NCBI GenBank assembly: GCA_025148965.1 | Contig: CP102273.1 | Coordinates: 2,666,001 to 2,730,000, forward strand | DNA length: 64,000 bases | Direction of reading: 5' to 3' | From: Intestinibacter bartlettii | GTDB lineage: Bacteria > Bacillota > Clostridia > Peptostreptococcales > Peptostreptococcaceae | Shown here: one piece after another, positions 53,006 through 62,274 of the stretch | Numbering within the stretch: the first letter of the stretch is position 1 | Layout: every line of letters begins with the position of its first letter | Program-made: the position numbers and the translations under genes | Notes under the pieces: generated by a model | The model's database searches: none | What the model was told of the DNA's origin: nothing | Seen by the model: only the letters and a program-made list of their open reading frames with translations

Positions 53006-53908
53006 TTAATCATTTTTTGATGCTGCTAGTACTCCTAATGCAATTGAATTTAATTTTGTAACATCACTATCCGCTCTTGAAGTTAAAACGATAGGAGCTT
53101 TTGCACCTAATACTAATCCTGCACTTTCTGCTTTTGCAAAGAAAGTCATAGATTTATAGAATATATTTCCTGCTTCAATATCTGGAACAAGTAGTACATC
53201 TGCTTTTCCTGCTACTGGATGGTCAATTCCTTTATGTTTGGCTGCTTCTTCACTAACAGCATTATCTAATGCAAATGGACCGCCAACTATACAGTTTTTA
53301 ATTTCTCCCCTTTTATACATTTCTTCTAATTCTTTTGCATCTACTGTATCTGGCATTTTTGGGTTAACCTTTTCCTTAGCACAAAGAACAGCTACTTTTG
53401 GTTCTTCTATATCTAATGCTCTCGCTAATCTTACAGCATTTTCAATTATTTGTTTTTTAGTATTTAAATCTGGATCTATATTCATTGCCGCATCTGTTAT
53501 AAAGAATAATCTGTTATACCCTTCAACCGCAAATACGCCAGTATGACTTAATACATTACCTGTTCTAAGACCTATTTCCTTATTTAAAACAGCTTTAAGA
53601 ACAATTGATGTATCTACTAAACCTTTCATAACTATATCCGCTTTTTTGCTAGAAACAAGTTCTACTGCTTTTAAAGATGCCTCGCTTAAATCTTTTATAT
53701 CTATTAATTCATAATTATTTAAATCTATATTTAACTTTTCTGCTATCTCTTTTGTTTTATCTATATCCCCTACTAAAATTGCTTCTATTATTCCTTCTTT
53801 TCTTGCATTTTCTACTGCTAATAAAACTTCTTTATCTTGGCAACATGCAACAGATACTGTTTTTGGACCTCTTTTTTTAGCCAAATTTATAACATCTTGA
53901 ATTTTCAT
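53006..53908 (-). CDS. ptb: phosphate butyryltransferase
   Basis: The 300-residue phosphate acyltransferase-family protein shows ILVGDIDKTKEIA, DIVMKGLVDTSIVLKAVL, LSHTGVFAVEGYNR, FITDAAMNI and the C-terminal PIVLTSRADS. It exchanges CoA for phosphate on butyryl-CoA or branched acyl-CoA, supplying buk. AAGGAG precedes the ATG. The upstream region contains repeats shared with the oxidoreductase operon. Confidence 0.95.
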   Translation of the reverse strand: MKIQDVINLAKKRGPKTVSVACCQDKEVLLAVENARKEGIIEAILVGDIDKTKEIAEKLNIDLNNYELIDIKDLSEASLKAVELVSSKKADIVMKGLVDTSIVLKAVLNKEIGLRTGNVLSHTGVFAVEGYNRLFFITDAAMNIDPDLNTKKQIIENAVRLARALDIEEPKVAVLCAKEKVNPKMPDTVDAKELEEMYKRGEIKNCIVGGPFALDNAVSEEAAKHKGIDHPVAGKADVLLVPDIEAGNIFYKSMTFFAKAESAGLVLGAKAPIVLTSRADSDVTKLNSIALGVLAASKND

Positions 53909-54209
53909 AAGTTCACTCCTTTTGCCCTATGGTATTGTTTATATGTAGATTAATTTATTGTGATATTGTAGTTTAAATTGTTCTTAGTTTAAAATTTTAA
54001 TCGAATTAAAATCATTTTCTATTTGAAGTTATATCTTGAATTGTTTTAGTTTTGAATTAAAAATTATTTTCTTAAGTTAATTATATAATTATTTTTATAT
54101 GAACAGATAATATGTATTTTTTATCTTTAGATATAAGAAATTTTTATAGCATATAGACAAAAAAATAGAGCCTTCAAAACGTTTTCTGGCTCTTTCAAAA
54201 ACTTTAAAA
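53909..54209. other. ptb upstream control region
   Basis: This AT-rich stretch carries two related 15-mers (53976-53990 and 54039-54053), a palindrome ATTTTAAT-CGA-ATTAAAAT near 53995-54013, and the LysR terminator. No gene is seen. Confidence 0.5.
54159..54195 (-). terminator. terminator of the LysR gene
   Basis: AGAGCC and GGCTCT arms with an inner AAAACGTTTT palindrome are followed by ATTTTTTT on the minus strand. Confidence 0.85.
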
Positions 54210-55142
54210 TTAGTCCCTTATATTATAATTATCAGCAAATTCTTTATATATATTTACAAATTCTTCTGCTATAGGAGATAAGGCCTCATCTTTTCTCTTT
54301 ATATATCCGCAGTCTAAGATAATCTTTTTAGACAATGGTATTAAAACTGTTCCATCATCTAATTTTGTCTTTTTCTTTATATGTGTCCCCCTTAATGAGA
54401 AATATACGCCATCTGTATTATGTAAAAAATAAGATAACATCTCATGGTCTTGAACTGTTATGAAGTGATTGAAATTATCATAGTCAAGCTCATTTCCAAT
54501 CCACATAGATATATAGCTTCTATCTACATATTCATTAGTCAATAATACGTATTTTTTTAAATCATCGAGATCTACAGCCTCATCAATATCACATAATGGA
54601 TGTCCATCTCTTACTTGTAAACAGACATACCCATCTGTAACCTTGATAAATTCTAGATTTTTAGACATTAATGTTCTTTTGTTTGTAAAACTTACAGGTC
54701 TAGTTAGCTTTATTACTGCTATATCTGAAAGACCTGTTTCTACATCTCTAATAACGTTAGAAAAAGTATCTTGATTTATTATTATATTTAGCATTTCGTC
54801 TTTATGTCTATTATTTAATTCCAAGATAATGTGTTTTATAAAAAATATATAATATGAAGAAATTCTGAAATTGACTTTTTCATCCTTAGCTATGGTATTC
54901 ATGTTTCTTATTAAGTCCATATTTCTTTCAATTTCTTCACCATATTGAAGTAACTCCATTCCTTTTGCTGTCAATTCTACACCCGAATTACTTCTGTCAA
55001 AAATTTTAAATCCTAATTCTTCTTCTAACATTCTTATAGACATGCTTAAATTTGGTTGACTCATATATAGTTTTTTTGCTGCCTTTCCAATAGATCCCTG
55101 TTTTGCAATCTCTAAAATATAGCTTATTTGTTCTAGTTTCAA
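54210..55142 (-). CDS. LysR-family transcriptional regulator
   Basis: The 310-residue protein has the LysR winged helix at residues 3-60: KLEQISYILEIAKQGSIGKA, then AKKLYMSQPNLSMSIRMLEEELG in pieces, and a periplasmic-binding-like effector domain. I choose the TTG start at 55142, six bases after AAAAGGTG, because it gives the usual MKLEQI beginning. A GTG at 55151 overlaps that site. Its place between ptb-buk and the oxidoreductase operon suggests it controls one or both. The effector is unknown. Confidence 0.9.
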   Translation of the reverse strand: MKLEQISYILEIAKQGSIGKAAKKLYMSQPNLSMSIRMLEEELGFKIFDRSNSGVELTAKGMELLQYGEEIERNMDLIRNMNTIAKDEKVNFRISSYYIFFIKHIILELNNRHKDEMLNIIINQDTFSNVIRDVETGLSDIAVIKLTRPVSFTNKRTLMSKNLEFIKVTDGYVCLQVRDGHPLCDIDEAVDLDDLKKYVLLTNEYVDRSYISMWIGNELDYDNFNHFITVQDHEMLSYFLHNTDGVYFSLRGTHIKKKTKLDDGTVLIPLSKKIILDCGYIKRKDEALSPIAEEFVNIYKEFADNYNIRD

Positions 55143-55325
55143 AATAATCACCTTTTCATTTAATTCTTCTTATATGTTTTTTTTATCTATAAGAAAATAC
55201 TTTATATAAGCCAGTTTATAAATGTATTATATCTATATCTATAATTATATTTAAATTGTATCATATTTCTAATTGTTTTTGTTGATTTATACATCACAAA
55301 TAATATATATAAAATAGTATTTTTC

Positions 55326-55365
55326 AAAAAAAGAATTGCCCAACAGTTGTAACACTGTTAGGCAA
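55326..55365 (-). terminator. terminator of the 2-oxoacid oxidoreductase operon
   Basis: TTGCCTAACAGT and ACTGTTGGGCAA pair around GTTACA and are followed by TTCTTTTTTT on the minus strand, 49 bases after the last gene. Confidence 0.85.
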
Positions 55366-55413
55366 CCCTTTGGGCCATATTAATTTTTTTTGGTCTAAAT
55401 ATATGAAATTTTT

Positions 55414-55953
55414 TTAGCTGACTGCATCCATGCCTTTTTGTAAGGCTTCTCTATTTATAGGTATAAATTTAGATTTTCTTTCTCCAAATACCTTTAAGAA
55501 AGCTTTTAATACTGATTCTATATCAACTGCATTTGTTACTTTCAAGCAAGCACCTAACATTATCATATTTGCAACCTTAGGCATTCCCATTTCACCTGCT
55601 AAATCATTAGCTGGTATGTAAGTAACCTCTACATCGTCTCTTTCTACTTTTACATCTATTAATGAACTATTAACTAGTATATGTCCACCTGGAACTACGT
55701 CATCTACGAATTTCATAGAAGGTAAGTTCATTATTACTGCACAAGTTGCATCATTTGCTATAACTGGAGAACCAACTGGTTCATCAGATACTGTTACAGC
55801 ACAGTTTGCAGTACCACCACGCATTTCTGGACCATAAGAAGGTAACCATGCAACCTCTTTTTCTTCTAGCATTCCAGCATATGTCAATAATTGTCCCATA
55901 GACATTACACCTTGACCACCAAATCCTGCACAAATTACTCTAGCTGTTGCCAT
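55414..55953 (-). CDS. 2-oxoacid:ferredoxin oxidoreductase, gamma subunit
   Basis: The 179-residue protein begins with GFGGQGVMSMGQLLTYAGM, the nucleotide-like loop typical of the gamma subunits of 2-ketoisovalerate or 2-oxoglutarate ferredoxin oxidoreductases, followed by WLPSYGPEMRGGTANC. It is the last gene of the four-subunit run and starts two bases after the beta subunit stop. Substrate preference cannot be read from the sequence. Branched-chain 2-oxoacids are my inference from the ptb-buk neighbour. Confidence 0.9.
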   Translation of the reverse strand: MATARVICAGFGGQGVMSMGQLLTYAGMLEEKEVAWLPSYGPEMRGGTANCAVTVSDEPVGSPVIANDATCAVIMNLPSMKFVDDVVPGGHILVNSSLIDVKVERDDVEVTYIPANDLAGEMGMPKVANMIMLGACLKVTNAVDIESVLKAFLKVFGERKSKFIPINREALQKGMDAVS

Positions 55954-55954
55954 A

Positions 55955-56725
55955 TTATTTCGCCTCCTTAACTGCTTTTGCTTCTTCTATATCAATATCT
56001 TTTTTATTACCTGGTTCATAGTATTTCATCATATTATCTCTTAACCATTGTAGAGCATCAGTTGGCGCTAGACCCCAGTTAGTTGGACAAGTAGATAAAA
56101 CTTCAACTATACCAAATCCTAAACCTGCTTTTTGAACTTCAAAAGCTTTTCTTATAGCTTTTTTAGCTTTTCTTACGTTAGCAGGAGTATCTACTGTTAC
56201 TCTTTCTACAAATACTGCACCTGTTAAAGTTGCAAGCATTTCACTAACTCTTATAGGGAATCCATTTCTTTCTGGATCTCTACCATCTTGAGCTGTTGTA
56301 GCTCTTTGTCCTATTAATGTAGTTGGTGCCATTTGTCCACCAGTCATACCATATATACCGTTATTAACGAATATAGTACTTATTTTTTCTCCTCTAGCAG
56401 CTGCATGAACTATTTCACACATACCGATTGAAGATAAGTCACCATCACCTTGATAAGTAAATACAAATTTATCTGGATGAGTTCTTTTTATACCAGTAGC
56501 TACAGCTGGAGCTCTACCATGAGCAGCTTCATGTGTATCTACGTTAAAATAATTATATGCTAATACTGAACATCCTACAGGAACTACTCCTACAGCATCT
56601 CCAAGTAAATCCATTTCATCTAATACTTCAGCTACTAATCTGTGGATTATACCATGAGTACATCCTGGACAGTAGTGAGTTACAGCATCTGTTAAACCAT
56701 TAGTTTTCTTAAATACTACAGCCAT
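55955..56725 (-). CDS. 2-oxoacid:ferredoxin oxidoreductase, beta (TPP-binding) subunit
   Basis: The 256-residue protein carries the thiamine pyrophosphate motif GDGDLSSIGMCEIVHAAARG followed by FVNNGIYGMTGGQ, and the CPGCTHGIIH cysteines near the N-terminus. It cleaves the 2-oxoacid and passes electrons on. Its ATG overlaps the alpha subunit's stop codon (TAATG), showing tight coupling. Confidence 0.93.
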   Translation of the reverse strand: MAVVFKKTNGLTDAVTHYCPGCTHGIIHRLVAEVLDEMDLLGDAVGVVPVGCSVLAYNYFNVDTHEAAHGRAPAVATGIKRTHPDKFVFTYQGDGDLSSIGMCEIVHAAARGEKISTIFVNNGIYGMTGGQMAPTTLIGQRATTAQDGRDPERNGFPIRVSEMLATLTGAVFVERVTVDTPANVRKAKKAIRKAFEVQKAGLGFGIVEVLSTCPTNWGLAPTDALQWLRDNMMKYYEPGNKKDIDIEEAKAVKEAK

Positions 56726-57801
56726 TATTTAGCACCTCCTAAAGCAACTTCTCCCATTATTTCTTTAGCTTTTTGAGCTATATCACTTGGAACTGGTATC
56801 ATACCACCACTTCTTCCATAGAAATGAACTGGTAATTTACATTCGCATGCTAATTTAACATCGTCTATCATTTGACCTAAACTCATTTCTACTACTAATA
56901 AATTTTTAGCATTTGGTATTTTTTTGAATGCTTCATTTGGGTATGGCCATAAAGTTTTAGGTCTTATTAAACCTACTTTATATCCTTCTTTTCTCATTGA
57001 TTCTATAGTTGTTTTAACTATTCTTGAAACTGTTCCATATGCTACAAATACTAAATCAGCATCTTCAGTTTTATACATTTCATATTGAACTTCATTTTCT
57101 TCTATTTCTTTATATTTCTTTTCTAATTTAATGTTATGTTTTTCTAACTCTTCAGATTGTAGGTATAAAGAGTTTATAACATTAGGTTTTCTTTTATTTT
57201 GATGTCCACAAGAAGCCCAGTCTTTTGCTGGTAAATTTCTTTGCTTACGTTCTTTTTCAAAGTCAACAGGTTCCATCATTTGACCTATCATACCATCTGC
57301 AACTACCATAACAGGAGTTCTGTATTGGTCAGCTACATCAAAAGCTTCTATAATCATATCAACAGCTTCTTGTACACTTGCTGGAGCAAATACTGGAGTT
57401 CTATAGTCACCATTTCCTCCACCTTTAGTACTCATATAATAATCTGATTGAGAAGGTTGTATAGTTCCAAGTCCTGGACCACCTCTCATTATATTTAAAA
57501 CTACGCAAGGTACTTCAGCACCTGCACAGTAAGTAATTCCTTCTTGTTTTAATGCAACCCCTGGAGATGATGAAGATGTCATAACTCTGACACCAGATCC
57601 GCCTGCACCATAAACCATATTTATAGCAGCTACCTCTGATTCAGCTTGAACAAAAGCTCCTCCTACTTTTGGAAGTTCTCTTGATAAATATTCTGGTAAC
57701 TCACTTTGTGGAGTTATTGGATATCCAAAGAAGTAATGGCATCCAGCTTCTATAGCTGCTCTACCAAATGCTTCATTACCTTTCATAAGTATTTTAGCCA
57801 T
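56725..57801 (-). CDS. vorB: 2-oxoacid:ferredoxin oxidoreductase, alpha subunit (VorB-type)
   Basis: The 358-residue protein starts AKILMKGNEAFGRAAIEAGC with the YFGYPITPQSELPE segment and VMTSSSSPGVALKQEG, all typical of VorB/KorA alpha subunits. A C-terminal domain has LVVEMSLGQMIDDVKLA. It pairs with the beta, gamma and ferredoxin-like delta subunits around it to oxidise a 2-oxoacid to acyl-CoA with reduced ferredoxin. Confidence 0.9.
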   Translation of the reverse strand: MAKILMKGNEAFGRAAIEAGCHYFFGYPITPQSELPEYLSRELPKVGGAFVQAESEVAAINMVYGAGGSGVRVMTSSSSPGVALKQEGITYCAGAEVPCVVLNIMRGGPGLGTIQPSQSDYYMSTKGGGNGDYRTPVFAPASVQEAVDMIIEAFDVADQYRTPVMVVADGMIGQMMEPVDFEKERKQRNLPAKDWASCGHQNKRKPNVINSLYLQSEELEKHNIKLEKKYKEIEENEVQYEMYKTEDADLVFVAYGTVSRIVKTTIESMRKEGYKVGLIRPKTLWPYPNEAFKKIPNAKNLLVVEMSLGQMIDDVKLACECKLPVHFYGRSGGMIPVPSDIAQKAKEIMGEVALGGAK

Positions 57802-57829
57802 TATTAATTCCCCCCTAATTTGAAATATA

Positions 57830-58045
57830 TTAATCTCTTTCTACAGTTATAACAACATCCGGACACATAAGTGCACAACTTGCACAGCCAACACATTTTT
57901 CTTCATCAATAACTTTTGCTGGATTATATCCTTTTTGATTAATATAATCTGTATCTATTGCTAATATTTCCTTTGGACATGCCTCAACACATAATCCACA
58001 ACTCTTACAGCGTTCTACATCAAAAGTCACTTTACCTTTAGCCAT
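57830..58045 (-). CDS. 2-oxoacid:ferredoxin oxidoreductase, delta (2x 4Fe-4S ferredoxin) subunit
   Basis: The 71-residue ferredoxin-like subunit has two complete CxxCxxCxxxC motifs: Cys13, 16, 19, 23 and Cys51, 54, 57, 61, each followed by proline. It relays electrons from the TPP site to ferredoxin. It is the first subunit gene and has an AAGGGGGG site. Confidence 0.93.
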   Translation of the reverse strand: MAKGKVTFDVERCKSCGLCVEACPKEILAIDTDYINQKGYNPAKVIDEEKCVGCASCALMCPDVVITVERD

Positions 58046-58103
58046 TTTAAAGCCCCCCTTAACATCGTGTTTCTATAATTGTGTTTCTATAAAAAACTCA
58101 TAA

Positions 58104-58781
58104 CTACATCCATTCTTCTCTCATATATAAATCTATCGGTAGTATATCACCTTCTAGATCATCTGGTAATGAATCTACTAGCTCTCTTAAACATGATACA
58201 TATTTAATTGGTATATTAGTTAACTTAGAAACTTCTTTCGCTAACTTTTGCCCCTTTAAAACATCTTCTACAGTAGTTTGTCTTATAAAGTGAGTATTAT
58301 TTATTAGTCCTGTAACCTTTAGTTTTGAAGTTGCTTCCATAGATTCAATAAACCTTACTACTTCTTCTGCAGTTTGAGTTTGTTCCCTATTCGCATTTAC
58401 TACACAGAACATATCGTATTCACCCTCTACAAAATGTTCTGCAAATCTACCTACTACTCTTGTCCCTACATTGTCTCCACCAACATCTAACACATAATTG
58501 ACATCGTTTTCACGAAGTGGAGTCATTATTTGTGCTGATACTGCTGGTAAATCTAATGTATCTGTTTCGATAGAACTATCAATTGGATTTATGCCCATAG
58601 ATCTAAGCTCATCTTTCTTTTCCCTAGTTCTAAAATATACATTTACTATATCTAAATCTGCAAATGCTACTGGGCCATCTACTATTTTTCTTAAATTAGT
58701 AACGTAATTTATTGATACTTCACTTTTTCCACTTCCATAGTGTCCAATAAATAACCTTACTCTTTTATCATCTTTTATCAT
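58104..58781 (-). CDS. P-loop ATP-binding protein of unknown function
   Basis: The 225-residue protein begins MIKDDKRVRLFIGHYGSGKS with a Walker A at residues 13-20 and then FADLDIVNVYFRTREK, YVLDVGGDNVGTRVV and a VTGLINNTHF segment, so it is a SIMIBI/MinD-like P-loop ATPase with no attached catalytic domain. I do not know a function for it. It lies 58 bases upstream of the oxidoreductase operon and on the same strand, so co-transcription is likely. The ATG at 58781 follows AGGTG by six bases. A GTG at 58790 overlaps that site. Confidence 0.8.
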   Translation of the reverse strand: MIKDDKRVRLFIGHYGSGKSEVSINYVTNLRKIVDGPVAFADLDIVNVYFRTREKKDELRSMGINPIDSSIETDTLDLPAVSAQIMTPLRENDVNYVLDVGGDNVGTRVVGRFAEHFVEGEYDMFCVVNANREQTQTAEEVVRFIESMEATSKLKVTGLINNTHFIRQTTVEDVLKGQKLAKEVSKLTNIPIKYVSCLRELVDSLPDDLEGDILPIDLYMREEWM

Positions 58782-59436
58782 TCTTATCACCTATCTTTTA
58801 GATACTAATTTAGTTAAGCTTTTTAGCTCTATGGTTTTTACATATTTTTTAATTTAGTTATTTAAATTTTTTATTAAATTTTATTATATGTACTTTTAAT
58901 TCGACTAACTAAATTTAAATTAAAACTAGAACAATTCTTATACTTAAATTATATATACAGTCATCCCCAAAACGCTAATATGTAAAATTTATCCGTGGTT
59001 ATAAATATTTTTTATTACATTTTATTTAAAAAACGTTTTCCCATTTTTACTTTTATTATTTAAGTTTATAAAATTAACACTTCAAAAAACTTAATAAAAA
59101 TAGGTTTTTACTTTTTAGTATCATTAAACACTATTTAAAAATTTTTTTATGTAAGTTTTATATTTTATAAGTAATTTTTATTTAGAATTCACTTCAAACC
59201 CTTGAAATTGCTAATTTTATTTTTTATTAATTTATAAGTTGTACCCTTCCATAAGGAATTTTTATTCCTTTATATAAATATTACTTATTTCCTAATCTTG
59301 GTAATTATTATGTATAATTATTATAAATAAATGTATTGTTTTTATTTTATGTAAGAAAATATTTATTCCAAATTACAAAAAAATAAATCAATCATAAATT
59401 ATAAAGTTGTTTTAAAAATTATAGGGGGTGCTTTTT
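58782..59436. other. long divergent AT-rich control region
   Basis: This stretch, about 650 bases long, separates the oxidoreductase operon from the aminotransferase gene. It contains the 15-mer AAAACTAGAACAATT (58922-58936), whose reverse complement recurs upstream of ptb, and a hairpin AAGGAAT/ATTCCTT near 59252-59269. An AAAAACGTTTTCC stretch near 59030-59043 resembles the core of a catabolite element but lacks its outer bases. No gene is seen. Confidence 0.5.
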
Positions 59437-60636
59437 ATGGCTGTAAAATTTGCAAAAAGATTAGATAATCTAGAAGGTTCTGCTATTCGTGAACTTTTAA
59501 AACTTACTCAAAGACCGGAAGTTATATCTTTCGCTGGTGGAATGCCTGCTCCGGAACTATTTCCAGTTGAAGAAATGAAAAAGGTTTCTGTTGCTGTATT
59601 AGAAGAACAAGGACAAGTTGCTCTTCAATATACAACTACTGAAGGATATGCTCCACTTAGAGAAAAAATAGCAGATAGAATGAACACTAAATTAAAAACT
59701 AATGTTAAAGCTGATGATATATTAATAACTAGTGGTTCTCAACAAGGTTTAGATTTTGCTGGTAAAGTATTTATAGATGAAGGCGACGTTATACTATGCG
59801 AAAGCCCTTCATATATGGGTGCTTTAAATGCAATGAAAGCTTATCAACCTAAATTTATAGAAATATCTACTGATAATGACGGTATGATCATGGAAGAATT
59901 AGAAAAAGTTCTTGCTACTACTGATAGAGTTAAAATGATATATGTTATCCCTGATTTCCAAAATCCATCTGGTAGAACTTGGCCAATGGAAAGAAGATTG
60001 AAATTCATGGAAATAATAAATAAATATGAAATACCTGTAATTGAAGATAATCCTTATGGAGAATTAAGATTCGACGGCGAATTCTTACCTTCATTAAAAT
60101 CTTTAGATACTAAAGGCTTAGTTATTTTCTTAGGAACATTCTCTAAGATATTCTGCCCAGGATACAGACTTGGTTGGACTTGTGCAGCTCCAGAAATATT
60201 AAATAAATTCAATATTTGTAAACAAGGTGCTGACCTTCAAGCTTCTACAATATCTCAAATGGAAGTTAACAAATTTATGGATATGTTTGATTTAGATGCA
60301 CACGTTGAAAAAATTAAAGCATGCTATGCAAAACGTAGAGATGTTATGATGAAAGCTATGGAAGAAGAATTCCCAGACTCTGTTGAATTTACACACCCTC
60401 AAGGAGGATTATTTACATGGGTTATACTACCAGAAGGAATCAATGCAGGAGAAATGGCTAAAAAATGTTTAGAAAAAGATGTAGCTTACGTTCCTGGTGA
60501 ATCTTTCTACCCTAATGGCGGTGTTTATAATACTTGTAGATTAAATTATTCTAATATGCCTGAAGACAAGATAGTTGAAGGTATTAAGAGAATGGCTGAA
60601 GTTATCAAAGAAGAATTAGCTGAACACGCTAAATAA
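59437..60636 (+). CDS. PLP-dependent aminotransferase (fold I, MocR/2-aminoadipate-type)
   Basis: The 399-residue enzyme has SFAGGMPAPELFP at the N-terminus, SGSQQGLDFAGKVF, the PQFQNPSG-like VIPDFQNPSGRTW and the PLP-lysine motif GTFSKIFCPGYRLGW. It belongs to class I/II aminotransferases related to 2-aminoadipate and branched-chain enzymes. Next to the oxidoreductase and ptb-buk it could supply the 2-oxoacid. ATG 59437 follows GGGGGTG. A GTG at 59428 is in that site. Confidence 0.9.
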   Translation: MAVKFAKRLDNLEGSAIRELLKLTQRPEVISFAGGMPAPELFPVEEMKKVSVAVLEEQGQVALQYTTTEGYAPLREKIADRMNTKLKTNVKADDILITSGSQQGLDFAGKVFIDEGDVILCESPSYMGALNAMKAYQPKFIEISTDNDGMIMEELEKVLATTDRVKMIYVIPDFQNPSGRTWPMERRLKFMEIINKYEIPVIEDNPYGELRFDGEFLPSLKSLDTKGLVIFLGTFSKIFCPGYRLGWTCAAPEILNKFNICKQGADLQASTISQMEVNKFMDMFDLDAHVEKIKACYAKRRDVMMKAMEEEFPDSVEFTHPQGGLFTWVILPEGINAGEMAKKCLEKDVAYVPGESFYPNGGVYNTCRLNYSNMPEDKIVEGIKRMAEVIKEELAEHAK

Positions 60637-60726
60637 ATTTACTTACCCAATAAAAATAGTGTAAAAATATATTTTAAATTTATTTAATTTATATTTTGAT
60701 ATACTCACTTTTCATTTAATTTTCTT

Positions 60727-60761
60727 AAGGATTGGTGTATTTTATGCATCAATCCTTTTTC
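60727..60761 (+). terminator. terminator of the aminotransferase gene
   Basis: AAGGATTG and CAATCCTT arms with a further TG/CA pair are followed by TTTTT on the plus strand. Confidence 0.85.
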
Positions 60762-60821
60762 CATATTTTAATTCAAAATAGATATTACATATATCTTTTA
60801 TGATATATTATTATTTTATAG

Positions 60822-62168
60822 TTACTCCTCCTCTTCTTTAACTTTATAATATTTCTTTATTACAAATACTGATATTTGGAATGTAACTATTCCTATCCAT
60901 CCTATTCCTGTAGCAAGAGCTACTCCACCAATACCCATAAATTTGACTAATAAATAAGAAAGTATTACTCTTATGCTTATTTGTAATGTAGTTCCTATAA
61001 CAGGTATATTTACATGCCCTGTTCCCCTATAAAATCCAACAAATATACTTCCGACCAAACTAATTATATAGAAAAATGATAAAATTCTAAAATACTGTAC
61101 TCCATAATTTAATACAGTCTTTCCTTCATCAAATACAAAGAAATTAAGCAAAATATCTGAACGGAAGAATATAAATAAAATCAATCCTATACAAACTAAT
61201 TGTATTAATACTAATGCATCTTTAAATCCTTCTAATACTCTCTTTTGATTTTTTGCTCCTGTATTTTGTGCAATAAATATTGAAGTTGCCTCAGAGCCAC
61301 TGTTTCCAAATGCTAATATTACATCCTCTATTCTACCTGTAGCTGTATATGCTGAAATTGCATCGACACCAAGTGAATTAACTGCACCTTGGACAAGAAG
61401 TTTTCCTATATAAAGTGATGATTGATGTAATGCCGATACAAACGAATATTGGCAAGTCAATCTTATCAAACCTGAATTATACTTCATATCAATCTTTTTA
61501 ACTTTTAAAAATGGAATCTTGTAAATTATATAAAAATAACACAATAATGCTGAAACAGCTTGAGATATTACAGTTGCCAAAGCCGCTCCCATTATTCCCA
61601 TTGAAAATTGTTTTATTAACAGTAAATCTAGTATTACATTTAGAAAGATTGAAATTACTAAAAATATTAGTGACATTCTTGTATTTCCGACTGATCTTAA
61701 AATTGAGGATAAAAAATTATAAAGAAAAGTTGTTATAAGTCCTCCTAATATTACATTCATATACTGAGTTACATATCCTGTTAATTCTACTGGAGTTTGG
61801 ATAATATTTAATATAATAGGCATAAATAAAATTCCCAAAATACTTATTATAATAGTTACAGCTATGCCTAAAATTGAAGATAAAAATATCTCATTTCTCA
61901 TTTTATCGTAATTTTTTTCACCATATAATTGTGCCGTTATAATTGATACTCCTGTGCAACATCCTATTATTATAAATATAAATAAATTCATAACAGTGCC
62001 TGAAATCCCAATTGCTGCAAAAGCATCATGCCCCACATAAGTCCCAACAATTATGCTATCTATTGTATTATAAAATTGTTGAAATATACTTCCTATCAAA
62101 AGTGGTATAGAAAGATATATCAACTGTCTTTTTATATTCCCCTGTGTCAAATCATATGTTTGTTCCAC
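60822..62168 (-). CDS. MATE-family multidrug/cation antiporter
   Basis: The 448-residue membrane protein has twelve predicted helices and the MATE hallmarks: LSIPLLIGSIFQQFYNTIDS at the N-terminus, GHDAFAAIGISGTVMN, and the duplicated half beginning near residue 235 (LTCQYSFVSALHQSSLYIGK). It exports drugs or metabolites against Na+ or H+. The substrate is unknown. The start codon is GTG with AAGGGG upstream. It follows the XRE gene, which may control it. Confidence 0.93.
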   Translation of the reverse strand: MEQTYDLTQGNIKRQLIYLSIPLLIGSIFQQFYNTIDSIIVGTYVGHDAFAAIGISGTVMNLFIFIIIGCCTGVSIITAQLYGEKNYDKMRNEIFLSSILGIAVTIIISILGILFMPIILNIIQTPVELTGYVTQYMNVILGGLITTFLYNFLSSILRSVGNTRMSLIFLVISIFLNVILDLLLIKQFSMGIMGAALATVISQAVSALLCYFYIIYKIPFLKVKKIDMKYNSGLIRLTCQYSFVSALHQSSLYIGKLLVQGAVNSLGVDAISAYTATGRIEDVILAFGNSGSEATSIFIAQNTGAKNQKRVLEGFKDALVLIQLVCIGLILFIFFRSDILLNFFVFDEGKTVLNYGVQYFRILSFFYIISLVGSIFVGFYRGTGHVNIPVIGTTLQISIRVILSYLLVKFMGIGGVALATGIGWIGIVTFQISVFVIKKYYKVKEEEE

Positions 62169-62233
62169 TATTCTATCCCCTTTCTAATTTTTACTTTTTT
62201 TAATTGTAGCACTAAATTATACTTTTATATCAT

Positions 62234-62274
62234 AAAAAAAATGAGGTATAGTTTGTATCCATACCTCATTTTTA
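62234..62274 (-). terminator. terminator of the XRE regulator gene
   Basis: ATGAGGTAT and ATACCTCAT arms enclose an 11-base loop and are followed by a T-run on the minus strand. It touches the stop codon. Confidence 0.85.

Noticed and set aside
59020-59045. Catabolite responsive element near the aminotransferase
   Set aside because: The AAAAACGTTTTCC core fits, but the outer conserved bases are missing and the position is about 400 bases from the start codon.
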